DNA of 35,174 nt from Candidatus Tumulicola scandinaviensis (lineage in GTDB: Bacteria; Vulcanimicrobiota; Vulcanimicrobiia; Vulcanimicrobiales; Vulcanimicrobiaceae). The stretch is taken from the NCBI GenBank assembly GCA_003140835.1, contig PLLA01000081.1:4208-39381 (forward strand). Reading direction: 5' to 3'. Both the position numbers and the translations under genes were made by a program. The notes beneath the pieces were generated by a model, which had not been told where the DNA came from, did no database searches, and saw nothing but the letters and a program-made list of their open reading frames with translations. This document shows positions 1 through 8,537 of the stretch, piece after piece (position 1 is the stretch's first letter; every line of letters begins with the position of its first letter).

Positions 1-48
1 CGGGAGGACTCCCCTCTACAGGACGGGCACAGCCCCCGCCTGGTGTCC

Positions 49-78
49 TTGACGCTCACGGCGCGGGCTGGCTATACT
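49..78 (+). promoter_or_regulatory. Sigma-70-type promoter of the rpmH operon
   Basis: A TTGACG -35 box (49-54) and a TATACT -10 box (73-78) lie 18 bp apart. They are 63 bp upstream of the rpmH start and point into the operon, so the transcript would carry a leader of about 55-60 nt. Both hexamers are close to consensus, as expected for a strongly expressed ribosomal protein gene. Confidence 0.75.
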
Positions 79-141
79 TAGGGGCTGTCTGCCGCGGGTT
101 CGGCCTGGGGCAGTTGTTTTTGTTAATAGGAAAGAGTTTAC

Positions 142-276
142 ATGAAGCGGACGTACCAGCCGCACAATCGCCGGCGCAAACGCGTGCACGGCTTTATGGA
201 GCGGATGAGCACGAAAAGCGGGCGCAAAGTGCTCGCGCGGCGCCGGAAGAAGGGACGCCACCGCCTGGCGGTCTGA
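142..276 (+). CDS. rpmH: Large ribosomal subunit protein bL34
   Basis: This 44-residue, very basic protein begins [18 protein letters not shown] and ends with the R/K-rich tail typical of bL34, a small structural protein of the 50S subunit. The length matches the family. It is the first gene of the conserved rpmH-rnpA-yidD-yidC-khpB cluster and follows a good promoter at 49-78. Its stop codon shares one base with the start of rnpA (TGATG), suggesting translational coupling. It is too short to be found by most ORF cut-offs, and a longer ORF in another frame runs across it, so it is easily missed. Confidence 0.97.
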   Translation: MKRTYQPHNRRRKRVHGFMERMSTKSGRKVLARRRKKGRHRLAV

Positions 277-605
277 TGCGCAGATTCGCCAGCCTGCGCC
301 GCCGGGCGGATTTTGCCCGTTTGCGGCAGCGTGGCCGGCGCATCGCGACCAAAACGCTCACCCTGTACCTTACCGATGCTCTTCCAAGCGACGCGACGTC
401 GCTGGTCGGCATCACCGTGAACAAATCGATCGGAAAGGCCGTGGTCCGTAACAAACTGCGCCGCCGCCTCGCGGCGATCGTCAACGATGCGCTCGCACAC
501 TCCCGCCGCGCGACGCGGCTGGTGGTCGTGGCGCGTCCCGCCGCGGCCGCGCTCGCCTATGCCGCGCTCCACGACGAAGTTCTCTCGGCGTTGGGCCGCG
601 CCTAA
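276..605 (+). CDS. rnpA: Ribonuclease P protein component
   Basis: This 109-residue basic protein is the protein subunit of RNase P, which helps the catalytic RNA remove 5' leaders from pre-tRNAs. The N-terminus ([20 protein letters not shown]) matches the family's RNA-contacting start. The RNR signature is present as [10 protein letters not shown], around residues 51-60. The reading frame is open upstream to position 114, but that extension only overlaps rpmH. The ATG at 276 overlapping the rpmH stop gives the usual length and is chosen here. yidD follows after 7 bp. Confidence 0.96.
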   Translation: MRRFASLRRRADFARLRQRGRRIATKTLTLYLTDALPSDATSLVGITVNKSIGKAVVRNKLRRRLAAIVNDALAHSRRATRLVVVARPAAAALAYAALHDEVLSALGRA

Positions 606-612
606 CACCTCG

Positions 613-834
613 ATGCGTTATCTGCTCGTGGGCGCGCTTCGTCTGTACCAACTCGCGATCTCACCGCTTCTGCCGCCGGCCTGCCGGTTCTATCCCAGTT
701 GCTCCCAATACTCGCTGGTCGCCATCCGCGAACACGGCGTGTTGCGCGGCGGCTGGCTCGCGCTGGCGCGTCTCGCCCGCTGCCACCCCTGGAACCCGGG
801 CGGCGTCGATTTCGTAGACGGGCACCACTCCTAA
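613..834 (+). CDS. yidD: Membrane protein insertion efficiency factor YidD
   Basis: This 73-residue protein has the YidD/DUF37 pattern. It has an amphipathic N-terminus ([20 protein letters not shown]), the cysteine motif [11 protein letters not shown], and the [11 protein letters not shown] block. YidD is a small inner-membrane-associated protein that aids insertion by YidC. The frame is open further upstream inside rnpA, but the ATG at 613 gives the normal family length. It ends 1 bp before yidC, the canonical neighbour order. Confidence 0.95.
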   Translation: MRYLLVGALRLYQLAISPLLPPACRFYPSCSQYSLVAIREHGVLRGGWLALARLARCHPWNPGGVDFVDGHHS

Positions 835-835
835 T

Positions 836-1708
836 ATGATGCACCTCGTCCTGGCCACGTCGTGGCTGGATCCAATCGTCAACGCGATGGCACAAGTCGT
901 GTTGTTCATTAACAAGTACGTCAATAATCTCGGCTGGAGCCTGATCATTCTGGCGGCGCTGATTCGAGGCGTCTTCTGGCCGCTCAATGCGGCGCAATTC
1001 CGATCGATGATGAAGATGCAGCGCATCGCACCGCAAATCAAAAAACTGCAGGCGCGCTACAAAGACGACAACCAAAAGCTACAACAAGAGACGATGGCGC
1101 TCTACAAGCAGCAGGGCGTCAATCCGCTCGCGGGCTGCTGGCCGATGCTGGTGCAGTGGCCGTTCATTCTCAGCGTCTACTACGTGGTGATGAACCACAA
1201 GAATTTGTTCGAGAACCAGGATTGGATGTGGATCGGGAGCTCGATCTCGCAAGCGTATCCCAATATTCTCGCCACGAGTCTCGCCCATAGCGACGTCGTG
1301 CTGCTGGTCCTGTACGCGGCGTCGATGTATCTCAGCGTGCGATTCGGCAGCATGCCGGCGACCGATCCGCAGCAAGCTCAAACGCAGCGGTTGATGTCGT
1401 TTATTTCTCCGCTGATGCTCGGATTCTTCGGCTGGAAGTATCACTGGCCGTCCGCCATGGTGCTCTACTGGTTCTCCTTCAACGCGTTTACGATGGCGCA
1501 AACGCTCTATATGCTGCGTAAGTCTCACGAGCCGCTTTCGTTTGCCGACAGCTCGCATATGATTACCGACGTTCCGGCGCCCGAAGACGCCGCGAACCAA
1601 AAAGCGTTGCCCGGCGACGGGGCGGCCCGTTCGAACGGCGCTTCCAAATCAAAGACTCCGCGATCCGGATCGGCCCGGTCCAAAAAGAAAAATAGGAAAG
1701 GCGCGTAA
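836..1708 (+). CDS. yidC: Membrane protein insertase YidC (short Oxa1-type)
   Basis: This 290-residue YidC/Oxa1/Alb3 insertase integrates and folds inner-membrane proteins alone or with SecYEG. The first core helix (about 20-50) carries the conserved arginine in the context AALIRGVFWP. The basic cytoplasmic loop MKMQRIAPQIKKLQARYKDD follows, then GVNPLAGCWPMLVQWPFILS and further helices. It lacks the large periplasmic domain of proteobacterial YidC and shows no lipobox, so it resembles the short Gram-positive and organelle form. The tail is basic (SGSARSKKKNRKGA), typical of YidC proteins that contact the ribosome. Two adjacent ATG codons start the gene. Confidence 0.96.
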   Translation: MMHLVLATSWLDPIVNAMAQVVLFINKYVNNLGWSLIILAALIRGVFWPLNAAQFRSMMKMQRIAPQIKKLQARYKDDNQKLQQETMALYKQQGVNPLAGCWPMLVQWPFILSVYYVVMNHKNLFENQDWMWIGSSISQAYPNILATSLAHSDVVLLVLYAASMYLSVRFGSMPATDPQQAQTQRLMSFISPLMLGFFGWKYHWPSAMVLYWFSFNAFTMAQTLYMLRKSHEPLSFADSSHMITDVPAPEDAANQKALPGDGAARSNGASKSKTPRSGSARSKKKNRKGA

Positions 1709-1719
1709 CCGCGACACCG

Positions 1720-2403
1720 ATGCTGTACGAAGACGATTTCGAGTTTGAAGAACAACCCGCCAACATTCGCGACCGAGCGATACCCGGAAAATCGAGCGGC
1801 GGTGGCGGCGGTGGCCGCGGAACCGGCGGCGGACGCGGCTACGGCGGCGAACGGCGCCGCGGCGGCGGCCGGCCCCCCGGCGACGGACGCCGGCGTTTCG
1901 GTCCGCCGTTACATCACACGGGTCCGAGTACGCTCGAGCACTTCGAGCTTCCCGAGGATGCCAAGCCGGCTCGCCAGCTCCTGACCGAAATCCTCGGCTT
2001 GATGGGCTTGCAACACGTCGACATTCACTATATTCCGCGCTCCGAAGGCGAGTATCTGGAAGTCAGCGGCCCCGACCTCGGCATGTTGATCGGCCGGCAC
2101 GGCAATACGCTCGAAGCCCTGAACCTCATCTTCAACAACATCTTGAACGCCGGCGTGCGCAACAACCGCCGCTATTACACGATCGACGCCGAAGGCTATC
2201 GCGCGCGCCGCGCCGAGCAGTTGCGCAATCTCGCGTTGGCGACGCTCGAACGCTGCGTTCGCGAAGGCGCGCCGCAACGGCTCGAGCCCATGCTTCCGTC
2301 CGAACGCAAAATCGTGCACTTGGCCTTGGCCGAGTCGGAACTCGTGCGCACCGAATCGGAAGGTGAAGAGCCCGAACGGCGGGTCGTCGTCTTCCCAGTC
2401 TAG
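1720..2403 (+). CDS. khpB: KhpB/Jag-type RNA-binding protein (KH and R3H domains)
   Basis: This 227-residue protein has a KH domain with the GxxG loop as IGRHG (about residues 125-129) and a C-terminal R3H domain containing LPSERKIVHLALAE and ending ERRVVVFPV. KhpB/Jag binds RNA with KhpA and affects cell division and envelope synthesis in Gram-positives. The position directly after yidC is the conserved Jag position. Oddly, the N-terminal Jag-N domain is absent. Instead, residues about 24-65 are a low-complexity Gly/Arg region with repeated GGGR and RGG-like units, which could bind RNA non-specifically. Confidence 0.9.
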   Translation: MLYEDDFEFEEQPANIRDRAIPGKSSGGGGGGRGTGGGRGYGGERRRGGGRPPGDGRRRFGPPLHHTGPSTLEHFELPEDAKPARQLLTEILGLMGLQHVDIHYIPRSEGEYLEVSGPDLGMLIGRHGNTLEALNLIFNNILNAGVRNNRRYYTIDAEGYRARRAEQLRNLALATLERCVREGAPQRLEPMLPSERKIVHLALAESELVRTESEGEEPERRVVVFPV

Positions 2404-2410
2404 GGACCTC

Positions 2411-2450
2411 TTGTCATGCTGAGCGCCGCGCTTGTCATGCTGGCAGCGAT
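2411..2450 (+). repeat. Dispersed intergenic repeat, copy A (two tandem starts)
   Basis: TTGTCATGCTGAGCG at 2411-2425 is followed by a second partial copy beginning TTGTCATGCTGG at 2432. The same core recurs at 8392, 15656 and, inverted, at 32380, always right after a stop codon. Confidence 0.6.
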
Positions 2451-2455
2451 TCAGC

Positions 2456-3805
2456 GTGCACGCTGACGATACCATTGCGGCCATCGGAACGCCGCCGGGG
2501 AAAGGCGCCATCGCCATCGTGCGCGTCAGCGGCCCGGCCGTTCGCGAGCTAGCGCGCCGTCTCGTCCGCACCAAGGATGCGCTGCAACCGCGCGTCGCCA
2601 CCTCCGCCACCATCGTCGACGAAAACCAGCGCCCGCTGGATCGTGGCCTCGCACTGCTGTTCGTAGCGCCGGCAAGCTATACCGGCGAAGACCTTCTCGA
2701 GTTGCACGTGCACGGCTCGCCGGTCGTGGCGCGCGAAATCGTGCGAGCCATGCTGGCGTGCGGCGCGCGGCCCGCGCAGCCGGGAGAGTTCACGCGGCGT
2801 GCGTTTCTCAACGGCAAGATGGACTTGCACGAAGCCGAGGCGGTCGCCGACGTCATCGACGCCGAAACCCGCTCGGCCGCCCGCGCCGCACTCGCGAACT
2901 TGGGCGGCGGGCTTGCAAACCAGGTGCGCGCGCTGCGCGTCGCGCTGGCGACGGTACTCGAGGAGCTGGCGGCTGCGATCGACTTTCCCGACGAGGTTCC
3001 CGATCCGGGTCAGGAGCGGCTCGATACCGCGCTCGCCGCGGTCGCAGCCGAGCTGGAGCAACTTCGCGCCGACGGCGAACGCGGGCGATTGGTCCGCGAA
3101 GGCGTGACCGCGGCCATCGTCGGGCCCCCCAACGCCGGCAAATCGTCGCTGCTGAATGCGCTGCTCGGGGAAGATCGCGCGATCGTCTCGGAATTGGCCG
3201 GAACGACCCGCGATACCCTCGAGGAGTCGATCGCCGTCGGAGGCGTGGCCGTGCGGCTCGTCGACACGGCCGGCATCCGCGCCCACGCCGACCGCCTCGA
3301 GGCCGCCGGCATCGAACGCGCACAACGCGCCCTGGCCGCGGCGCGGATCGCCATCGTCGTCATCGACGGCTCGCAACCCGTCCACGCCGAGGCTCGCGCC
3401 CTGCTCGCCGCCACGCGCGATCGTACGCGCGTCGTCTTCTTCAATAAAGCGGATCTTGGGGAAGCCGGCGCGCGCGAAGCGGGCGTTGCGGACGCGATCG
3501 TCGGCAGCACTCGGAACCCGGCAACGCTGGCCGCACTTCGCGAGGCGATTGCGCAGGTGGGATGGGGCGGCGAAGTTCCCGACTTGGAGCGGCCGCATCT
3601 GGCGGCCTTACGCGAGTTTGCTGCCGTCAACGAGGCGCTCGACGCGCTCGCGCGGGCGCGCGCCACCCTCGCCGCCGGCGAGCCCAGCGACTTCATCGCC
3701 GGGGAACTTCAAACGGCATTCTCGGCGTTGGGGCATGTAAGCGAGCGTGTAGCCGCCGAAGAAGTCATCGACGGGATTTTCGCCCGTTTCTGCATCGGCA
3801 AATGA
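2456..3805 (+). CDS. mnmE: tRNA modification GTPase MnmE
   Basis: This 449-residue GTPase forms a complex with MnmG and adds the (carboxy)aminomethyl group at C5 of wobble uridine 34. The N-terminal folate-binding domain starts DDTIAAIGTPPGKGAIAIVRVSG-like, in the standard family pattern. The G domain shows GPPNAGKSS (about 223-231), GTTRDT, DTAG and NKAD. The protein ends in the catalytic CIGK tail. The frame is open from TTG 2432, but that codon lies inside the intergenic repeat. GTG 2456 gives the family's usual N-terminus and is preferred, although no clear ribosome-binding site precedes either. mnmG lies about 2 kb downstream, separated by inserted genes. Confidence 0.96.
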   Translation: MHADDTIAAIGTPPGKGAIAIVRVSGPAVRELARRLVRTKDALQPRVATSATIVDENQRPLDRGLALLFVAPASYTGEDLLELHVHGSPVVAREIVRAMLACGARPAQPGEFTRRAFLNGKMDLHEAEAVADVIDAETRSAARAALANLGGGLANQVRALRVALATVLEELAAAIDFPDEVPDPGQERLDTALAAVAAELEQLRADGERGRLVREGVTAAIVGPPNAGKSSLLNALLGEDRAIVSELAGTTRDTLEESIAVGGVAVRLVDTAGIRAHADRLEAAGIERAQRALAAARIAIVVIDGSQPVHAEARALLAATRDRTRVVFFNKADLGEAGAREAGVADAIVGSTRNPATLAALREAIAQVGWGGEVPDLERPHLAALREFAAVNEALDALARARATLAAGEPSDFIAGELQTAFSALGHVSERVAAEEVIDGIFARFCIGK

Positions 3806-3830
3806 CCGGCAAAGGAAAGGCTTTTCTACG

Positions 3831-4202
3831 ATGAAACGCACCTTTTTCATGCTTCTGGCCGTCTTCGTTCTTCTCGCCCCGACGGCCGCTCAGGCCAAAA
3901 TCGTCCAGCAACTCGGCATCGCCATTCAAAGCTGCGTGGTGAATGAAAACAACGGCGTTACCAACGGCGTCAACGTCGTCTACTACAACACTCACCAGTC
4001 ACCCGCGACTGAAGTCGATTTCTACATCGGCTACCACTATCACAAAGCCGTGCTCGTCGATCGCGGCTCGTTCACAAATGGCGCGCAGATCAATCACAAC
4101 TTGACCAACGGTCTCGTCGGCGTCACGTGGAACGGACCACAACCCTACACGTGCACCGTTCAACGGGTCGTTCTGGCAAACGGAAAAGTTCTTACTCAGT
4201 AG
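3831..4202 (+). CDS. Small secreted protein of unknown function
   Basis: This 123-residue protein was not recognised. Residues 1-22 are a clear Sec signal peptide: MKRT, then a hydrophobic core, ending TAAQA before KIVQQ. The mature part is rich in Asn, Val, Thr and aromatic residues, with the look of a small beta-sandwich. It contains two cysteines (SCVV and YTCTV) that could form one disulfide. A purine-rich ribosome-binding site (AAAGGAAAGG) sits about 12 nt upstream of the ATG. It is inserted between mnmE and the HdeD-like gene. Export is well supported; function is unknown. Confidence 0.75.
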   Translation: MKRTFFMLLAVFVLLAPTAAQAKIVQQLGIAIQSCVVNENNGVTNGVNVVYYNTHQSPATEVDFYIGYHYHKAVLVDRGSFTNGAQINHNLTNGLVGVTWNGPQPYTCTVQRVVLANGKVLTQ

Positions 4203-4224
4203 CGCTTCTGAAAGGGGCTTCGGC

Positions 4225-4788
4225 ATGGTAAACGTCTTAGCGCGCAACTGGTGGGCGCTTCTTATCCGCGGCATCGCGGCGGTTATTTTCGGTATTCTCG
4301 CCTTCTCGTGGCCAGGGGCGACGCTGGTGGTGATCGGCATTCTGTTCGGAGCGTACGCCTTCGTCGATGGCGTTTTTGCGATCGTGGCGGCCGTTCGGGC
4401 GGCCCAGTCGCACGAGCGCTGGTGGCCGTTTCTGCTCGAAGGCATCGTCGGTTTGGCCATCGCGGCGATTACCGTCTACGACGTCGGCATTACGTTGCTG
4501 GCGCTGTATCTAACCATTGCGGCGTGGGCGTTTATCACCGGCATCCTGGAAATCGCCGCCGCGATTCAACTTCGCAAGGCGATCGCCAACGAATGGCTGC
4601 TCATCCTTGCCGGAATCTGCTCGCTGCTGTTCGGCGTACTGATGATCTGGCATCCGATCGCCGCGGCGCTGGCAATTATTTACATCATCGCTGCCTACGC
4701 GTGCGTCTTCGGAATCATCATGATCGCGCTCGCCTTCCGGTTGCGCGGGCACGCCGCGACGAGCGCGCCACCGGCCGCTACGGCGTAA
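4225..4788 (+). CDS. HdeD/DUF308 family integral membrane protein
   Basis: This 187-residue protein is almost wholly hydrophobic, with about six transmembrane helices arranged as three pairs. It has the DUF308/HdeD repeat flavour: WWALLIRGIAAVIFGILAFSWPG, then a second unit around WWPFLLEGIVGLAIAAITVY, then WLLILAGICSLLFGVLMIWHP. HdeD in enterobacteria is linked to acid resistance, but the wider family is functionally undefined. GAAAGGGG precedes the ATG by about 9 nt. A 19-bp inverted repeat follows at 4799-4839 and may end its transcript. Confidence 0.85.
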   Translation: MVNVLARNWWALLIRGIAAVIFGILAFSWPGATLVVIGILFGAYAFVDGVFAIVAAVRAAQSHERWWPFLLEGIVGLAIAAITVYDVGITLLALYLTIAAWAFITGILEIAAAIQLRKAIANEWLLILAGICSLLFGVLMIWHPIAAALAIIYIIAAYACVFGIIMIALAFRLRGHAATSAPPAATA

Positions 4789-4798
4789 ACCCGAAAGC

Positions 4799-4839
4799 CG
4801 AGCGCGCCCGGCAACAATATTTGTTGCCGGGCGCGCTCG
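4799..4839. promoter_or_regulatory. 19-bp perfect inverted repeat, possible terminator and toxin-antitoxin operator
   Basis: The arms at 4799-4817 and 4821-4839 are exact inverse complements around a 3-nt loop (TAT), built on GCCCGGCAACAA / TTGTTGCCGGGC. No T-run follows, so it is not a classical intrinsic terminator for the HdeD-like gene. The right arm covers the likely -35 box of the downstream antitoxin promoter, a placement suited to an autoregulatory operator. Confidence 0.75.
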
Positions 4840-4852
4840 CGGGTGCTATACT
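4824..4852 (+). promoter_or_regulatory. Promoter of the Xre/RES module, probably leaderless
   Basis: A -35 candidate TTGCCG (4824-4829) and a -10 box TATACT (4847-4852) are 17 bp apart. The antitoxin ATG at 4859 begins 6 nt after the -10 box, where transcription itself would start, so the mRNA would have almost no leader. Confidence 0.65.
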
Positions 4853-4858
4853 GGCACC

Positions 4859-5242
4859 ATGGCGTGGACCTTGGAAATACCGGAACTCGAAATGCCGAAG
4901 CACCCGTCGGCGTTATCCGACGTCCAACCCCTGCTTCAGCGTCTGATCGATGCGTTCGGCCAAAACGCGGTTGCTCGGTTGCTGAACGTCAACAACGGCA
5001 CGGTTGCGCGATGGCGATTGCGGCAACGGAAGATGGACATTGAGTACGCCAAGCGCGTCATCGATCTCCACGACGTCCTCAACCGTGCGTTTCAAGTTTT
5101 CCAGCCCGAGACGGCGATGCGCTGGCTCGTCGGCGCCGAACCGTTTCTCGATCACAAGCGCCCGCTCGACGTGCTTGCGCTCGAAGGGGCTGCGCCCTTG
5201 GTAGCCGCCCTCGACGCTATCGATGCCACGGCATACGCGTGA
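4859..5242 (+). CDS. Xre/MbcA/ParS-type antitoxin of a RES toxin-antitoxin pair
   Basis: This 127-residue protein has an N-terminal helix-turn-helix around FGQNAVARLLNVNNGTVARW (about 33-52). The C-terminal DUF2384 toxin-binding domain has the pattern AMRWLVGAEPFLDHKRPLDVLALEG. In known RES-Xre systems the antitoxin blocks the RES NADase active site with its C-terminus and represses the operon with its HTH. The stop overlaps the toxin start by 4 nt (GTGA), the usual coupled arrangement. The gene lies right behind a palindrome that could be its operator. Confidence 0.9.
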   Translation: MAWTLEIPELEMPKHPSALSDVQPLLQRLIDAFGQNAVARLLNVNNGTVARWRLRQRKMDIEYAKRVIDLHDVLNRAFQVFQPETAMRWLVGAEPFLDHKRPLDVLALEGAAPLVAALDAIDATAYA

Positions 5243-5781
5243 CACTTTACCGGGTTTTTCCGTACGATTCCAACGCCGCCCCGACCGAAAGGGGCGGTGC
5301 TCTTTATGTGCCGCCAGCAAATAGCGGCCGAATCTCCAACCCGGAACTCTACGCGGAACTCTATCTCGCGGGTACCGCGGAGGCGGCGGTGGCTGAAACC
5401 TTTGGCCGCCTGCCGATGTGGAAAGCCGCCGACTTCACGCACGCCGACGGCAATCCACTCGCCCTCGCTGCGTACCGCTTAAACTCCGCGGCGAAGCTCT
5501 TCGACCTCAACGATATCGCTGCGCTCAAAAAGCTGGAGATCGCCAAGCCTACGGACGTGGTTACCCGCGAACGCAAAATCACTCGCGCCTGGGCGCGCAA
5601 GATTTTCGAAATGGGTGGATATGATGGCGCGTCTTGGTGGAGTTTTTACAATCCAGAATGGGCGGTTTATGGCGTTTGGACGATCGCGACGCTCAGCCGC
5701 GAGTCGGCGCCCGAGCCGCTGCATACCCGGCATCCCGCCGTGACGGCGGCCGCGACCTCGATCGTCCGTCAGATTGCATGA
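5239..5781 (+). CDS. RES-domain toxin (predicted NAD+-consuming)
   Basis: This 180-residue RES-domain protein is named for conserved Arg, Glu and Ser residues. The N-terminus TLYRVF, the block GGALYVPP...[16 protein letters not shown], the glutamate in AAVAETFG and the serine in [13 protein letters not shown] match the family pattern. Characterised RES toxins deplete NAD+ and are held inactive by the cognate Xre antitoxin. The GTG start overlaps the antitoxin stop by 4 nt, fixing both start and partnership. The protein has family-normal length with no visible damage, so the system is probably functional. Confidence 0.88.
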   Translation: MTLYRVFPYDSNAAPTERGGALYVPPANSGRISNPELYAELYLAGTAEAAVAETFGRLPMWKAADFTHADGNPLALAAYRLNSAAKLFDLNDIAALKKLEIAKPTDVVTRERKITRAWARKIFEMGGYDGASWWSFYNPEWAVYGVWTIATLSRESAPEPLHTRHPAVTAAATSIVRQIA

Positions 5782-5790
5782 CTCGCTTCC

Positions 5791-5810
5791 CCAAACGCCG
5801 CCTCGTTTGG
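5791..5810. other. Short inverted repeat after the RES gene
   Basis: CCAAACG (5791-5797) and CGTTTGG (5804-5810) form a 7-bp stem with a 6-nt loop, just past the RES toxin stop. It may weakly terminate the toxin operon; no T-run follows. Confidence 0.4.
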
Positions 5811-5848
5811 TATGGTTGCGTCACGCTTTTGATGGACCAAACTTCAAC

Positions 5849-7714
5849 GTGACTGGAAAGCAAGATGATGCGGCCGTGATCGTCGTCGGCGGCGGCCACG
5901 CCGGCGTCGAAGCCGCTTTGGCGGCGGCCCGCATCGGCGCGCCCACGCTGATCGTAACGGGCGATCCCGAAAAGATCTGCACGCTGCCGTGCAATCCGTC
6001 GATCGGGGGCAGCGCGAAGGGCCAGCTCGTGCGCGAGATCGACGCACTGGGCGGCGCCATGGGACGGCTCGCCGACCGTTGCAGCCTTCACGCCCGATTC
6101 CTGAACGAAAGTAAGGGGCCGGCGGTGCGCGCGCTGCGCCAGCAAATGGACAAGCCTGCCTACGCGCGGGAAGCCGTCGCCGAGCTGCGGAGCGAGCCCA
6201 ATCTGACGATCGTACGCGGTCTGGTCGAAGATTTGATCGTCGACGCCGGCGCGATTGCGGGCGTGCGCTGCGTCGACGGAACGTGCTACCGTGCGCGCCG
6301 CGTTATTCTCGCCACCGGCACGTTTCTCGGCGGAAAGTCGTTTCGCGGCGACGTCGTTAAAGCCGAAGGCCGCTTCGGCGAGGAGCCGGCGATCGGACTC
6401 GCCCACGCGCTGCGGCGGCTCGGATTTCCCACGCGACGCCTCAAGACGGGGACGCCGCCGCGCATCGACCGGAGCACGATCGACCCGCACGCGATGCGCT
6501 TGCAACCGGCAAGCACGACGCCGCTGCTGTTTTCCTACACGAGCGCGCAGACGTTCGCGGGGCCGCAGCTGCCGTGTTACCTCACCGAAACCAACGACCG
6601 CACGCACGCGCTGGTGCGCGAAAATCTCCATCTTTCGCCGCTCTACGGGCTCGATCTGATCCGCGGCGTCGGTCCGCGCTACTGCCCGTCGATCGAAGAC
6701 AAAGTCATAAAGTTCGCGCACAATCCTTCGCACCAAATCTTCATCGAGCCCGAGGGCTGGGACGAGCCGACCCACTACGTCGGCGGCTTTTCGACGTCGT
6801 TGCCGGCCGACGTGCAGTTGCAAATGCTGCGCACGCTGCCCGGTTTGGAAGCATGCACGATGATCCGCGCGGGCTACGCCGTGGAATACGACATGGTGCC
6901 GCCGACCGAGCTGCGCGATACCCTCGAAACGCGGCGCATCGCCGGCCTCTACCACTGCGGCCAGCTCAACGGAACGTCGGGATACGAAGAAGCCGCCGCT
7001 CAGGGCTTGATGGCGGGCATCAACGCCGCGCGCGCGGCCGCAGGCGCCGAGCCCGTGCGGCTCGCACGCAGCCAGGCCTACATCGGCGTCCTTATCGACG
7101 ACCTCATCACCAAGGGCGTGGACGAGCCCTATCGCATGCTCACCTCGCGCGCCGAGCATCGCGTCGTGCTGCGCCATGACAACGCGGACGCGCGTTTGAC
7201 CCCGATCGGCCGCGATGCGGGGCTGGTCGACGACCGAGCATGGGCCGCGTTCGAACGCAGAAGCGGGGCGCTACGCAACGCCATCGAACGCGCCGGGCGC
7301 ACTCGCGTCGGAATCGATCGCATCGGCAACGACCGGTTCGATGCCGGTGCGACGCTCGCCGATGCCCTGCGCCGTCCGGGACTGCAGTTCGAGGACCTCA
7401 CCGGCCGGTTCGATCCGCCGCTCGAGGCCGGCATCGGCGAACGCCTTGCGATCGAGCTGAAATGCGAAGGCTACGTTCGACGGCAAATGAGCGCCATCGA
7501 GAAGGCCGCCAAGAACGAAAACGAGCTCATTCCGGACGACTTCGACTACGCGAGCATCGTTGCGCTGTCGAGCGAGGCGCGCGAAAAACTCGCGCAGCAG
7601 CGTCCGCGAACGCTCGGGTCGGCCGCGCGCATTCCGGGCGTCACGCCGTCCGACATCGCGATCGTCGGATTGTTCGTTCATCGCGCGCGCGAAACCGTAT
7701 CGACGCAACTGTGA
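5849..7714 (+). CDS. mnmG: tRNA uridine-5-carboxymethylaminomethyl modification enzyme MnmG
   Basis: This FAD-dependent partner of MnmE is about 621 residues, the normal family length. The N-terminal dinucleotide motif [14 protein letters not shown] is followed by [22 protein letters not shown]. The blocks [35 protein letters not shown] and [16 protein letters not shown] are all present. The reading frame opens at TTG 5774, inside the RES gene, but GTG 5849 places the FAD motif about 10 residues from the N-terminus as in the family and is preferred. No good ribosome-binding site is visible. It overlaps rsmG by 4 nt (GTGA). Confidence 0.95.
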   Translation: MTGKQDDAAVIVVGGGHAGVEAALAAARIGAPTLIVTGDPEKICTLPCNPSIGGSAKGQLVREIDALGGAMGRLADRCSLHARFLNESKGPAVRALRQQMDKPAYAREAVAELRSEPNLTIVRGLVEDLIVDAGAIAGVRCVDGTCYRARRVILATGTFLGGKSFRGDVVKAEGRFGEEPAIGLAHALRRLGFPTRRLKTGTPPRIDRSTIDPHAMRLQPASTTPLLFSYTSAQTFAGPQLPCYLTETNDRTHALVRENLHLSPLYGLDLIRGVGPRYCPSIEDKVIKFAHNPSHQIFIEPEGWDEPTHYVGGFSTSLPADVQLQMLRTLPGLEACTMIRAGYAVEYDMVPPTELRDTLETRRIAGLYHCGQLNGTSGYEEAAAQGLMAGINAARAAAGAEPVRLARSQAYIGVLIDDLITKGVDEPYRMLTSRAEHRVVLRHDNADARLTPIGRDAGLVDDRAWAAFERRSGALRNAIERAGRTRVGIDRIGNDRFDAGATLADALRRPGLQFEDLTGRFDPPLEAGIGERLAIELKCEGYVRRQMSAIEKAAKNENELIPDDFDYASIVALSSEAREKLAQQRPRTLGSAARIPGVTPSDIAIVGLFVHRARETVSTQL

Positions 7715-8385
7715 ACGCCGAACTCGAGGCGCTGCTCACCGCGGCGGGCGTCGAACCGCACCTGATCGCACCGCTCGCGCGTTACGGTGCGTCGGTGCTC
7801 GAAGCCAACCGAACGTTCAATCTTACCGGAGCGAAAAGCCCATCGGATTTGGCGCCGCACATCGTCGACAGCTTGACGGTCGTACCATTCGTAGCCGAGT
7901 CGTTGGTCGACGTCGGGTCGGGCGCGGGATTACCGGCGATTCCGGTCGCGATCGCTACCGGCGTTCCCATTACGCTGATCGAATCGACCGGCAAAAAAGC
8001 CCGTTTCTTGCAGCGCATGCTGGAAACGTTCGACCTTGCAGGGGAAGTCGTCGCCGAACGTGCGGAAGTTGCCGCCCGCGACGCACGCCTGCGCGATGCC
8101 TTCGCATGCGGAACGGTGCGCGCCGTTTCCACCGCGCCGACGGTTGCCGAACTGCTCTTGCCCTTCATCAAACCAGACGGCGTCGCGATCTTACAACGCG
8201 GAACGATGAGTGAGTCCGAGCGAAGCGCACTTTCGGATGCCGCGCTGGTTCTGGCCGCTGAAATCGGCGAGGAACGCATGCTCGACGGCGATCACCGCAT
8301 CATTTTCGTGAACAAACGCGCTCCCACGCCGCTCCGCTTTCCGCGCCGAACCGGCATTCCCGAAAAGCGACCGCTCTGCACGTAA
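7711..8385 (+). CDS. rsmG: 16S rRNA (guanine-N7) methyltransferase RsmG
   Basis: This 224-residue S-adenosylmethionine-dependent methyltransferase acts on G527 of 16S rRNA (E. coli numbering). The N-terminus contains the typical [23 protein letters not shown] segment. The SAM-binding motif is [16 protein letters not shown], and [10 protein letters not shown] follows as expected. The GTG start at 7711 overlaps the mnmG stop, the conserved mnmG-rsmG pairing. The C-terminus is proline- and arginine-rich. An intergenic repeat follows directly. Confidence 0.94.
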   Translation: MNAELEALLTAAGVEPHLIAPLARYGASVLEANRTFNLTGAKSPSDLAPHIVDSLTVVPFVAESLVDVGSGAGLPAIPVAIATGVPITLIESTGKKARFLQRMLETFDLAGEVVAERAEVAARDARLRDAFACGTVRAVSTAPTVAELLLPFIKPDGVAILQRGTMSESERSALSDAALVLAAEIGEERMLDGDHRIIFVNKRAPTPLRFPRRTGIPEKRPLCT

Positions 8386-8391
8386 TCCTCG

Positions 8392-8460
8392 TTGTCATCC
8401 TGAGGAAGGCGCTCTTTGTTATGCCGAGCGAAGCGCCGAAGGCGCCTAGTCAAAGGGACA
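8392..8460 (+). repeat. Dispersed intergenic repeat, copy B
   Basis: TTGTCATCCTGAGG at 8392-8405 is followed by a second unit around TTTGTTATGCCGAGCGAAGCG-like sequence and GGCGCCTAGTCAAAGGGAC. It resembles the copies at 2411, 15656 and 32380 and lies just after rsmG. Confidence 0.6.
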
Positions 8461-8483
8461 CTTGAGCGGAGCAGGGTTACCAC

Positions 8484-8515
8484 AGGGAAATGCGAACACA
8501 TGTTCGCATTTCCCT
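8484..8515. promoter_or_regulatory. 14-bp perfect inverted repeat upstream of the VOC gene
   Basis: Arms 8484-8497 and 8502-8515 are exact inverse complements (core GGGAAATGCGAAC / GTTCGCATTTCCC) around a 4-nt loop. It lies 22 bp before the VOC start. It could be an operator or an mRNA hairpin in the leader. No T-run follows, so an intrinsic terminator is less likely. Confidence 0.65.
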
Positions 8516-8537
8516 CATGTGTGTGGAGGTACGGCAG

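Noticed and set aside
2549-3598. 349-aa ORF on the - strand opposite mnmE
   Set aside because: Antisense to a fully conserved MnmE; no recognisable domain.
5693-7177. 494-aa ORF on the - strand opposite mnmG
   Set aside because: The + strand reads as complete MnmG with all motifs; the antisense frame is a GC-rich shadow with Arg/His-rich composition.
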